Assembly: GCF_037126465.1 (NCBI RefSeq)
Contig: NC_088201.1
Coordinates: 225,190,016 to 225,254,015, forward strand
DNA from: Ornithodoros turicata
Taxonomy: Eukaryota > Arthropoda > Arachnida > Ixodida > Argasidae
Direction: 5' to 3'
DNA: 64,000 nt
How positions within the stretch are numbered: the stretch's first letter is position 1; each line of letters opens with the position of its first letter. Below the pieces are notes generated by a model. That model did not search any database and was not told where the DNA came from. It worked only from the letters and a program-made list of their open reading frames with translations. The translations under genes were made by a program, and so were the position numbers. Of the stretch, positions 10,121-18,477 are shown piece after piece.

Positions 10121-10141
10121 CTCGGTGCCAGGAACTGGAAT

Positions 10142-10169
10142 GGGATACTGGCCACTATACTAACGAGGA
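10142..10169 (-). pseudogene. tRNA-Asp copy 25, 5' part split by LINE
   Basis: Nucleotides 1-28 of the split tRNA-Asp gene, beginning TCCTCGT. It retains the A box directly upstream of the LINE 5' end and in the same orientation; the B box is 4.8 kb away. The segment 10142-10156 is the second copy of the 15-bp target-site duplication. Confidence 0.93.
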
Positions 10170-10313
10170 CGAGTATCGCACTAAAAGATGAGCTGTCAAT
10201 CGTGAATTGAACATGATGAACTTATTGGCCACGCGAAGGGGGGGGGGGGGGGGCGAGATATGCTATTACGTGAGCACACCGCCGCGCATAGGCTGTGCAA
10301 AACGGTATTATCA

Positions 10314-10385
10314 CTCCCCGTCGGGGAATCGAACCCCGGTCTCCCGCGTGACAGGCGGGGATACTGGCCACTATACTAACGAGGA
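10314..10385 (-). tRNA. tRNA-Asp-GTC: tRNA-Asp(GTC), copy 26
   Basis: Canonical 72-nt body; the first complete copy right of the LINE. Confidence 0.94.
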
Positions 10386-10453
10386 CGAGTATCGCACTAA
10401 AAGATGAAGCTGTCAATCGTGAATTGAACATGATGAGCTTATTGGCCACGCGA

Positions 10454-10553
10454 NNNNNNNNNNNNNNNNNNNNNNNNNNNNNNNNNNNNNNNNNNNNNNN
10501 NNNNNNNNNNNNNNNNNNNNNNNNNNNNNNNNNNNNNNNNNNNNNNNNNNNNN
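10454..10553. other. Assembly gap of 100 N
   Basis: Exactly 100 N inside the right tRNA block, the usual placeholder for a gap of unknown size. The true number of units here cannot be read. Confidence 0.99.
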
Positions 10554-10686
10554 TAAAAGATGAAGCTGTCAATCGTGAATTGAACATGATGAACTTATTG
10601 CCCAGGCGGAGGGTAGGGGGGGGGGGCGAGATATGCTATTACGTGAGCACACCGCCGCGCATAGGCTGTGCAAAACGGTATTATCA

Positions 10687-10757
10687 CTCCCCGTCGGGAA
10701 TCGAACCCCGGTCTCCCGCGTGACAGGCGGGGATACTGGCCACTATACTAACGAGGA
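10687..10757 (-). tRNA. tRNA-Asp-GTC: tRNA-Asp(GTC), copy 27, 1-nt deletion
   Basis: 71 nt with a one-base loss in the 3' side of the T stem. The flanking unit also has cccaggcgg for ccacgcgg. Confidence 0.8.
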
Positions 10758-10901
10758 CGAGTATCGCACTAAAAGATGAAGCTGTCAATCGTGAATTGAA
10801 CATGATGAACTTATTGGCCACGCGGAGGGTAGGGGGGGGGGCGAGATATGCTATTACGTGAGCACACCGCCGCGCATAGGCTGTGCAAAACGGTATTATC
10901 A

Positions 10902-10973
10902 CTCCCCGTCGGGGAATCGAACCCCGGTCTCCCGCGTGACAGGCGGGGATACTGGCCACTATACTAACGAGGA
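10902..10973 (-). tRNA. tRNA-Asp-GTC: tRNA-Asp(GTC), copy 28
   Basis: Canonical 72-nt body. Confidence 0.94.
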
Positions 10974-11117
10974 CGAGTATCGCACTAAAAGATGAAGCTG
11001 TCAATCGTGAATTGAACATGATGAACTTATTGGCCACGCGGAGGGTAGGGGGGGGGGCGAGATATGCTATTACGTGAGCACACCGCCGCGCATAGGCTGT
11101 GCAAAACGGTATTATCA

Positions 11118-11189
11118 CTCCCCGTCGGGAAATCGAACCCCGGTCTCCCGCGTGACAGGCGGGGATACTGGCCACTATACTAACGAGGA
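11118..11189 (-). tRNA. tRNA-Asp-GTC: tRNA-Asp(GTC), copy 29, T-stem variant
   Basis: 72 nt with gggaaat for ggggaat on the plus strand, which replaces one C of the T stem by T. Copy 30 shares it. Confidence 0.85.
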
Positions 11190-11334
11190 CGAGTATCGCA
11201 CTAAAAGATGAAGCTGTCAATCGTGAATTGAACATGATGAACTTATTGGCCACGCGGAGGGTAGGGGGGGGGGGCGAGATATGCTATTACGTGAGCACAC
11301 CGCCGCGCATAGGCTGTGCAAAACGGTATTATCA

Positions 11335-11406
11335 CTCCCCGTCGGGAAATCGAACCCCGGTCTCCCGCGTGACAGGCGGGGATACTGGCCACTATACTAA
11401 CGAGGA
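11335..11406 (-). tRNA. tRNA-Asp-GTC: tRNA-Asp(GTC), copy 30, T-stem variant
   Basis: Same T-stem change as copy 29, 217 bp away, so the two are recent duplicates. Confidence 0.85.
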
Positions 11407-11551
11407 CGAGTATCGCACTAAAAGATGAAGCTGTCAATCGTGAATTGAACATGATGAACTTATTGGCCACGCTGAGGGTAGGGGGGGGGGGCGAGATATG
11501 CTATTACGTGAGCACACCGCCGCGCATAGGCTGTGCAAAACGGTATTATCA

Positions 11552-11623
11552 CTCCCCGTCGGGGAATCGAACCCCGGTCTCCCGCGTGACAGGCGGGGAT
11601 ACTGGCCACTATACTAACGAGGA
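11552..11623 (-). tRNA. tRNA-Asp-GTC: tRNA-Asp(GTC), copy 31
   Basis: Canonical 72-nt body. The unit to its left carries acgctgagg where others have acgcggagg. Confidence 0.94.
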
Positions 11624-11767
11624 CGAGTATCGCACTAAAAGATGAAGCTGTCAATCGTGAATTGAACATGATGAACTTATTGCCACGCGGAGGGTAGGGG
11701 GGGGGGGCGAGATATGCTATTACGTGAGCACACCGCCGCGCATAGGCTGTGCAAAACGGTATTATCA

Positions 11768-11838
11768 CTCCCCGTCGGGAATCGAACCCCGGTCTCCCGC
11801 GTGACAGGCGGGGATACTGGCCACTATACTAACGAGGA
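11768..11838 (-). tRNA. tRNA-Asp-GTC: tRNA-Asp(GTC), copy 32, 1-nt deletion
   Basis: 71 nt; one base missing in the T stem as in copy 27. Confidence 0.8.
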
Positions 11839-11983
11839 CGAGTATCGCACTAAAAGATGAAGCTGTCAATCGTGAATTGAACATGATGAACTTATTGGCC
11901 ACGCGGAGGGTAGGGGGGGGGGGCGAGATATGCTATTACGTGAGCACACCGCCGCGCATAGGCTGTGCAAAACGGTATTATCA

Positions 11984-12056
11984 CTCCCCGTCGGGGAAAT
12001 CGAACCCCGGTCTCCCGCGTGACAGGCGGGGATACTGGCCACTATACTAACGAGGA
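11984..12056 (-). tRNA. tRNA-Asp-GTC: tRNA-Asp(GTC), copy 33, 1-nt insertion
   Basis: 73 nt with an extra A (plus strand ggggaaatcg), which enlarges the T loop by one. Copy 34 shares it. Confidence 0.8.
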
Positions 12057-12202
12057 CGAGTATCGCACTAAAAGATGAAGCTGTCAATCGTGAATTGAAC
12101 ATGATGAACTTATTGGCCACGCTGAGGGTAGGGGGGGGGGGGCGAGATATGCTATTACGTGAGCACACCGCCGCGCATAGGCTGTGCAAAACGGTATTAT
12201 CA

Positions 12203-12275
12203 CTCCCCGTCGGGGAAATCGAACCCCGGTCTCCCGCGTGACAGGCGGGGATACTGGCCACTATACTAACGAGGA
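12203..12275 (-). tRNA. tRNA-Asp-GTC: tRNA-Asp(GTC), copy 34, 1-nt insertion
   Basis: 73 nt with the same T-loop insertion as copy 33. The acgctgagg spacer mark adjoins this copy and copies 31, 35 and 36. Confidence 0.8.
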
Positions 12276-12421
12276 CGAGTATCGCACTAAAAGATGAAGC
12301 TGTCAATCGTGAATTGAACATGATGAACTTATTGGCCACGCTGAGGGTAGGGGGGGGGGGGCGAGATATGCTATTACGTGAGCACACCGCCGCGCATAGG
12401 CTGTGCAAAACGGTATTATCA

Positions 12422-12492
12422 CTCCCCGTCGGGAATCGAACCCCGGTCTCCCGCGTGACAGGCGGGGATACTGGCCACTATACTAACGAGGA
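12422..12492 (-). tRNA. tRNA-Asp-GTC: tRNA-Asp(GTC), copy 35, 1-nt deletion
   Basis: 71 nt; one base missing in the T stem. It is the last full-length copy. Confidence 0.8.
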
Positions 12493-12646
12493 CGAGTATC
12501 GCACTAAAAGATGAAGCTGTCAATCGTGAATTGAACATGATGAACTTATTGGCCACGCTGAGGGTAGGGGGGGGGGCGAGATATGCTATTACGTGAGCAC
12601 ACCGCCGCGCATAGGCTGTGCAAAACGGTATTATCACCCCCCGTCT

Positions 12647-12693
12647 GGGAATCGAACCCCGGTCTCCCGCGTGACAGGCGGGGCTACTGGCCA
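12647..12693 (-). pseudogene. tRNA-Asp copy 36, truncated 3' part
   Basis: Degenerate terminal fragment: the 3' end reads ccccccgtctgggaa instead of ctccccgtcgggga, and the D-arm side is replaced by SINE sequence from about 12694. It marks the right end of the array. Confidence 0.85.
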
Positions 12694-12925
12694 GAGGGAT
12701 TCGAACCGTACTACCAGCTGAGGGTTTCTTAGGTTTTCCTTGGCTTTCGGCAGACTTTCCAGACGAACGGCGGCATAGTTTCTCCCGAAGTCGGCCTGGG
12801 ACTGACAGTAACCCGTCTGTTCCCCACTACTTCCTACTCTCCGCTCTCTATCTGTTTACGTGTGTTTCCCGCGTATAACCACTGTTCCTTGGCGGCGACA
12901 CAAAAAACAAAAACAACAAAAACAA
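12694..12925 (+). mobile_element. tRNA-derived SINE, 5'-truncated
   Basis: Begins inside the tRNA-like head (ggattcgaacc) and continues with the body shared by the window's other SINEs: gaggtttcc-type motif, ggcagactttccagacgaa, gaagtcggcctgggac, ctgttccccactacttcct. It ends in an A/C-rich tail (caaaaaacaaaaacaac). Its left boundary truncates the last tRNA-Asp unit. Confidence 0.8.
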
Positions 12926-13477
12926 ATGAGTTCCCGAAACCCACTCGGTAAGCTGGATTTCACCTTCCCGTACGATGTGGATATCGCATGACACACCTCC
13001 TTGGAACGCGTCTGTTGCGAGGAAGGAAAGTTGCCTGGTCGGTTGGAAGGATTAAGATACCCCCTAACGACAATGAAACAGATTCCAAATTGCTTTCTTC
13101 CAGGTCAGCCGCTGCGAATGCTTCACCTAATGCCTACGCATCCAAGCGTAGTTTGTCTCAAGGGCGGAAATTACGATGCAGAACGGAAAATGCTACCGTT
13201 ACGTAATTCCGAGTAGCTTAATTATTATATAAGTACGCTGTGTGCGCTGGCGCAGATGAAAACAAAGAAACTAACGAACAAAAATCATTCTCCGCGGCTG
13301 AATGAATTTCGGCCTCGCTCTGGTTGATCTCGATTATGTTGGATGATATCCACAGCAGGCTGGCCACACCTTCTCCCTGCATCACTACACCACCGCCACT
13401 CATCACGCTCCAGCGTGGTGGTGCATTTTAACGCGTGGATGCGCAAAAAAGGCGACACGGAAAGCACTATTTATTTA
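12926..13477. other. Unassigned stretch
   Basis: No gene or named repeat seen. Short open frames of 60-80 codons have no motif. Confidence 0.5.
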
Positions 13478-13479
13478 TA

Positions 13480-13692
13480 TAGGGTGTTTGCTCTAACGTG
13501 TCCAGAAAGCATATTTAAAGCCAGCGAGAAAAGAAAAACAACGGTACTTTTCTGCTACTTGAGTAAGAAACAGGTACTGCTTCACTAGTAGGAGCTGTTT
13601 CCTTAGTAAAGTATAGCTGAAAAGTAGCGCTCGCTTCTCTTTTATCGCTCACTTTAAATAAAATTTCTGGACACGCTAGAGCAGACACCCTG
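13480..13692. mobile_element. TA-flanked MITE, 213 bp
   Basis: Terminal inverted repeats: the left end reads TAGGGTGTTTGCTCTAACG, the right end inverted reads CAGGGTGTCTGCTCTAGCG, both continuing into GTGTCCAGAAA. TA lies on both sides. The ends match those of the longer element at 26069-26895. No coding capacity. Confidence 0.8.
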
Positions 13693-13942
13693 TATATTTA
13701 TTTGTCAAAGAAGAACGAGGACACAGTTAGTTCAAAGGTGTTGTAGCAGGTCGTGTACAATGTAGAAACAAAACATAAACATAATTGCGCGTCCATGGTA
13801 CATACCTGCTCTGCATACATAGAAATACTATATAGGCATGCATTTATGAATCCCTATTAGATCTATTATTGCTATAAATTAAACTGGTGACGGATAGAGA
13901 CGATGAGCTAAGTTTCAGCAAACTAATGCGGCAACCTATACA

Positions 13943-14294
13943 TAGGGCCTGACTTTTTCGGGTTTTATTTTGGGCCAAATTCGGGGGGTAAATATCGGGT
14001 GATATTTTTCATTCGAAAATTCGGGTCTATTCGGGTTAAATCCCGTTACGGCATATTCTATTGTCAGGAATTCGGGTGAATTCGGGTGATTTTTTTTTGT
14101 TTAATAAAAATTTGTATTAACATGGAACTAATGTTTAGCAATGTTTTCAAACTTTATTTTAATGCACGCTTATGAGCGCGCCACGCGACCCGGATGTTTT
14201 CGGGTAGATTCGGGTTAAAGCCGAATTTTACAGATTTCGTTCGGGGGGTAAATATCGGGCGGATACGGGTTTAACCCTAAAAAGTCAGGCCCTA
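13943..14294. mobile_element. hAT-like non-autonomous element, 352 bp
   Basis: Inverted ends TAGGGCCTGACTTTTT, flanked by a perfect 8-bp duplication CCTATACA (13935-13942 and 14295-14302), which is the hAT signature. The inside has repeated TCGGGTTAAA-like and CGGGGGGTAAATATCGGG motifs, probably subterminal transposase-binding repeats. No transposase ORF. Confidence 0.85.
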
Positions 14295-14302
14295 CCTATA
14301 CA

Positions 14303-14761
14303 TACTCTAAAATTACAGTTAAAATAGTTTTCTGAACGGAAACGCTGGTCGATGTGTATTGATGCGGTGACAGGGGCCAGGTTATTCCAATCGCTAATTG
14401 CCTTCGGAGAATATCAGCGTTTAAATTGATCAGTTCTCGCACAAACTCCTTGTATTTGCATAAAATAGTCGTGGTAAAGAAGGTACAAATATGAAAAACA
14501 TTGTTGTTAGGTGGCAAAAGATAACCACCCTTATCCATGCCGGTCAAGTTATGGACGACACTATCAAGAATTTTGAGTCTCTGATTTTTCCTGTGAGTTT
14601 CCAGTGTGTGTCACTTAGGCGTGGACTGAATCGTCGTCATTTCACACCTGCCTATAATCACTCAAAACAAAACGATCAGCTCTATTTTGCACGTTGTCGA
14701 CACTATCTATTACGTGCTTGTTGAAATAATCCCAGGCGATAGAGGTGTATTCTAATATGAA
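14303..14761. other. Unassigned stretch
   Basis: An 83-codon minus-strand open frame (14547-14296) has no recognisable motif. Nothing else seen. Confidence 0.4.
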
Positions 14762-14763
14762 TA

Positions 14764-14939
14764 CAGTCAAACTCCTTTATAGCGAACACCTTTTTAACGA
14801 AAATACCACTACAGCAAATTTTTTTGCAGTCCCGCTGGAGCCCTATAGGTCCAATAATGGACATCCTTTTTAACGAAAATACCTTTACTGCGAATTCTTT
14901 TTGCTGTCCCCTGAGTTTCGTTGTAAAGGAGTTTGACTG
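14764..14939. mobile_element. pogo/Tigger-like MITE, 176 bp
   Basis: Ends CAGTCAAACTCCTTTA and its complement GGAGTTTGACTG, with TA on each side. Internally, CCTTTTTAACGAAAATACC occurs twice. The end sequence resembles the pogo/Tigger style in which CAGT is followed by AACTCC. Confidence 0.75.
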
Positions 14940-14969
14940 TATAACAAATGACATGTAAACCGGGTTCAT

Positions 14970-15224
14970 TTAGCATCGTGTGATGCTCCTTCTAAAATCT
15001 CACTTGATCATGTTGAGCATGCGATTAGCCTTTCGTACAATGTACTCTACGTGCCTCTTCCATTTTAAGTCTGGAGTCGTAATAATTCCCAAATATCGGA
15101 CGTAGTTATTAATTTGCATTTTACGAGTTGAGTAAGAAGCAGACAAATACGGACTTTTTCCTGTAAGACACACGTGATTACGCTTATTTGTGTTTAGTTT
15201 TCGATCCCACTTTCGATCCCACAA
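14970..15224 (-). pseudogene. LINE reverse-transcriptase fragment (L2/CR1-like)
   Basis: Minus-strand reading with VRYLGIITTPDLKWKRHVEY followed by IVRKANRMLNMIK, the conserved region just after the RT palm in L2/CR1/jockey elements (YLG, then LxWxxH, then KANRxL). About 75 codons; no catalytic core, no tail seen. A dead 5'- and 3'-truncated piece. Confidence 0.8.
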
Positions 15225-15402
15225 CTTTATTGAAACCGGTTTGCAACTTTGTTCTGTCTTGCTCAGCGGTTATTTCAGAGCATGCAGGGCGGGTGTTCTA
15301 AAAGGTCAGCTTCATTTTCGTGCCTGGCGTGATGCCCCCTTTGCGCGATGCCTCGTTGACGCACACACTTCCGTTGCAGGGAATGCCGCGATATATTCCT
15401 CC

Positions 15403-15800
15403 GTGAAGAATCCACCGTTTAAAATCCCCGATGATCAAAATCCCAGATTTCTAAATTAAAGCTTTAATACGAAGAATGGCAGAATGCTAGTGTTGAATAA
15501 TACATATTACTGACAAACCTCGCAGTATTGCGTCGCATTTTGACGCAGTTGAAGTCAATGTCATCAATGAAAACCAAGTCTTTGGTGACCGTTAGGCTTA
15601 ACAAGGCGGTCACACCAGAGCAGCAAAAATTCTTAGAATTTGGTTAGGTTAGGTTAGGTTGGGTTAGGTTAGGTTAGATGTTTTCTTTATAGTTCACCAG
15701 GACGTTAGGGGGCTCCGCACAGTTGGGCACGCATGCAACGCTACGCTCGCGCCGTTTGGGGTTTTGAACATATGGGATTCTAAACGGTGGGTTCATAACG
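15403..15800. mobile_element. TIR element carrying TTAGG repeats, copy A
   Basis: About 400 bp with inverted ends GAATCCACCGTTTaAAATCCC-like on the left and the same inverted at 15771-15795. An inverted copy of the whole sequence is at 39856-40269. Both contain a tract of telomere-like repeats at the same internal place. No ORF, and no clear target duplication. Confidence 0.65.
15641..15676 (+). repeat. Interstitial TTAGG tract
   Basis: About seven TTAGG units with one TTGGG variant, the arthropod telomere repeat, lying inside a TIR element rather than at a chromosome end. Confidence 0.9.
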
Positions 15801-16252
15801 GCGGCATCTCCGGATACCGCCCCGCTGCCTCAGAGCAAAGAATTTATGCCAGAGAAACCCACGAAGAAAATTGTGGTTACCAAACACGGTGTAATAAAAT
15901 AAATACCATCAGGCAAACTTTCGTCTCCGTCAATCGGTAACGCAAACGATGTAACATATGTGTAACATTACCATCCCCAGAACCTCATCATCTCCACCCC
16001 ACAGCTGTGTCACACGAAGGGCGACCCCTCAGTTCCAAGAAATGGGGGAGAGGACTCCTTCCAAGAACAATTTGGGAGCGACGCTTGGACTGTCCCAGAC
16101 AGTCCCCGACTCAGCCATCGTCTCAGCTAGTTCATTTCCGTTATAGCTTGTATCCATTGCAAATAGTAATGTAAATAGACCTGCAGTGCTCTCATCATCC
16201 AATCACTCGACATGTCACCTCTTCCACACCAAGTCACCACCACGCGAGAGTT
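15801..16252. other. Unassigned stretch
   Basis: No gene or repeat recognised. Confidence 0.4.

Positions 16253-16312
<60 letters not shown>
16253..16312. repeat. (AC)n(AT)n microsatellite
   Basis: Compound dinucleotide run of about 60 bp directly abutting a long palindrome. Confidence 0.95.
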
Positions 16313-16315
<3 letters not shown>

Positions 16316-16442
16316 GGGAAAAAAGCCATTAAAGAAACAAACAAGTGACACTAGACGTGTTTGAAATTTCAAATTTCAAATTTCAAAATTTCAAACACGT
16401 CTAGTGTCATTCACTTGTTTCTTTCATGGCTTTTTCCCCCTC
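16313..16442. repeat. Long palindrome, arms about 55 bp
   Basis: GAGGGGAAAAAAGCCATtaAA is mirrored by TTTCATGGCTTTTTCCCCCTC; the arms run through the ACACTAGACGTGTTTGAAAT segment. The loop is a short run of AAATTTC repeats. Few mismatches, so it is young or maintained. Confidence 0.9.
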
Positions 16443-16624
16443 ATCATGATTCAGTGGCTTGCACTGTGGCATTGAGGAGTGCTCATTCAACCTCCCAGGT
16501 GTATATCGCTCGCTGAGCGACCCCTGGTTTGCCAATCCCGAACGATGCGCAGCTACCCAGAGCTGACGAGCCGCAAACGCGGCGAAACACGTGTCCTCTG
16601 GTGCTGTCGCATCGTTCCACGAGT

Positions 16625-16625
16625 A

Positions 16626-16713
<88 letters not shown>

Positions 16714-16714
16714 T
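16625..16714. repeat. (CT)n(AT)n(T)n compound microsatellite
   Basis: About 90 bp of CT, then AT, then a T run. It abuts the RT remnant at 16715-16796. Confidence 0.95.
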
Positions 16715-16796
16715 GTAGCGGTGCCACAAGAGCTCCTTGCGGAATACCAGACGTTAAATTAATACACAATGCTTTTTGGCCGTAAGAGTAACTCAT
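16715..16796 (-). pseudogene. Possible LINE RT remnant (GIPQGA motif)
   Basis: The minus-strand reading has INLTSGIPQGALVAPL, matching the RT domain-4 pattern SGVPQGSxLxPLLF. Only about 27 codons, so this is tentative. The adjacent T run could be a slippage tract. Confidence 0.5.
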
Positions 16797-17232
16797 TGTT
16801 TACGTATAGTTCAAGATAAGAAAAACTTTCTGAAGCCTAGAAAGATACAATCTACAATTGCCCTTTTCGGTCAATAATTAACCTTGTATCGTGTAGGAAC
16901 TCAACCAGAACAGCGCTACATAAAAAAAAAAGAAGAAAATACAGGACGGTTGCGATCGTGGAACGCTAATTCCAGCGGTAGCCGTTGTGTGTGGACACTG
17001 ACACCTTTATTGCTGATACATGCACGACTGCTACAGAGTGACCAGTACTGCTTTGTGATCTGTGAAGTAAGTGGTGAAATGTAGAGGTGGGGTTACCGGG
17101 AGAAAAATAATACGAAAATCGGTACAAACTCCGGCCAGGAAACGGTGAAAATCGACACTTTGCGGGACTACTTTCCGATCCCTGAGTATATGTCAAAACT
17201 GCAAAGTTATTAGTGCTTACATGAGCCATATA
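16797..17232. other. Unassigned stretch
   Basis: Nothing recognised beyond an A-rich run near 16920. Confidence 0.4.
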
Positions 17233-17509
17233 TTTTTTTAAATTCCGTCTTAGCGCCGCGAAGCAACTATGGCTATAAGCGGCGTACAGACGTGGGCAGG
17301 TGGAGAGTGGACAACAGGAAGGAGCGCGAGAGACAGGGGTTAGTACGTGCCCTGGGCCGGCTTCAGGGGGAAGTATGCCGACATTCGTCTGGAAAGTCTC
17401 TGGAAAACCCAGTGGAAAACCTCAGACAGCACAGCCGGTGACAGGATTCGAACCCGTGTCTCAGCGTGGAAGGCGATCACATCCTAACGACTATGCCACG
17501 GGAGCTGGT
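17233..17509 (-). mobile_element. tRNA-derived SINE, near full length
   Basis: Minus strand. The head reads ccagctcccgtggcatagtc with A box and the B box GGTTCGAATCC. The body is ctgaggttttcc, ccagacgaatgtcggcat, ctgaagccggcccaggg, and it ends in agccatagttgcttcgcggc and an A-rich tail. Same family as 63391-63685. Confidence 0.9.
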
Positions 17510-18477
17510 TGTGAGTCTTAATGCTACTGTACGATATATGCTGCATAATTTTAGAGACTACTGACGTCAACAAAACTTAGTTCATAATTCATAATTTTCA
17601 ACCTTACTTTTTGAACAATTCTTGTAAACTGAAGTTTATTAAACTCGAATTCTCCACTTCGCGAGAGCAATCTTACAATTAAGTGATTTTGTATAGAGAG
17701 CTACTGAATGTTGATCAACAGCGGGCGCGTATCTTGGTAACAAAGCAGGGGATATGTTGTAGCTGTTGTTTCACTCTGTATGGGTATGAATACATGCAAT
17801 GTCATTCAAATGAAAATGGAATGGGTAAAATGAATAACATCAAATCGAAACTGAATGAATATGTCAACTAACACGCTCCTTGTTCTTATCAAGTCTTTCT
17901 ACAAGTTTACTGATACGATCCGTACCAGAGAGTAGTACCCCGAGCATTTCTTGGTCAACCTCATAGGTATCGGTAGGAACACCAGGTCTTGCACGTGCAT
18001 TGAGAGACAGCGGGTCTGGAAATATTCATTAAATATTGCTCCCATCATTGCTCCCAAATTGCCCCCAAATTGCTCCCATCATATCCGAAGATATAATAAT
18101 AATAATAATAATACCTTTATTAATGTGCCCAAGAACAGCCGAAGCCTTGGTGTTGGCGCACGCAGACAATGCAGTATTTACAAATATATATATATATATT
18201 CGGGATATAGTAATAATACTATCTTCTTTGTTTGAGCGTTTCACAATTTTATAAAAATGGCTTTGGCAGGCGATCTTCCGTAACGTGCACATATCTTGTT
18301 CTTTTTTTTAGTACATAACAAGAACTACAGTGGTCATTCAATCACGTGGGTGCTGTCAAACACTACTGTAGCTTTAAATCTTATAACTTAACTAATATGA
18401 AGCTTAACTCATTTGAAAAATGATGTATTGACTTGATAGATTTGAAAAAGAAAATGTAATAAAATGATAATTGGGGA
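17510..18477. other. Unassigned stretch with short microsatellites
   Basis: Holds (AAT)n at 18093-18112 and (AT)n at 18182-18200, and three tandem gctcccatcat/gcccccaaat-type decamers near 18040-18080. No gene seen. Confidence 0.5.

Larger units (their letters stand above)
5336..10141 (-). mobile_element. Non-LTR retrotransposon (Tx1/L1-like) inside a tRNA-Asp gene
   Basis: Minus-strand LINE of about 4.8 kb, in the same orientation as the tRNA genes. The 3' end is a run of 10-11 A (T on the plus strand, 5335-5345) with AATAAA just upstream (complement at 5350-5355). Order: very short 5' leader (about 21 nt), ORF1 with CCHC zinc knuckles, a 27-nt gap, ORF2 with APE-type endonuclease, reverse transcriptase and a C-terminal Cys-rich segment, then about 190 nt of 3' UTR. 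GGGATACTGGCCACT is repeated at 5321-5335 and 10142-10156, a 15-bp target-site duplication. Clade is judged from the RT and ORF1 motif style. The short 5' leader may mean slight 5' truncation. Frameshifts make this copy non-autonomous. Confidence 0.93.
10142..12693 (-). repeat. Tandem array of tRNA-Asp units, right block
   Basis: About 11 units of the same array beyond the LINE. They differ from the left block by fixed spacer marks: cgcactaaaag after the gene and GAACTTATTGGCC in place of GAGCTTACTTGCC, and a plain guanine run without the internal C. The unit next to the gap (about 10433) carries GAGCTTATTGGCC, a mix of both types. The gene bodies show more indels than on the left. The array ends at about 12693 in a SINE. 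Confidence 0.95.

Noticed and set aside
5336..10141. Possibility that the LINE is an R2-type element
   Set aside because: It has two ORFs, an APE-type endonuclease before the RT, and zinc knuckles in ORF1; R2 has one ORF with a restriction-like endonuclease after the RT.
16127..16796. Open frames with runs of YIYIYI or SLSLSL
   Set aside because: They are translated microsatellites.
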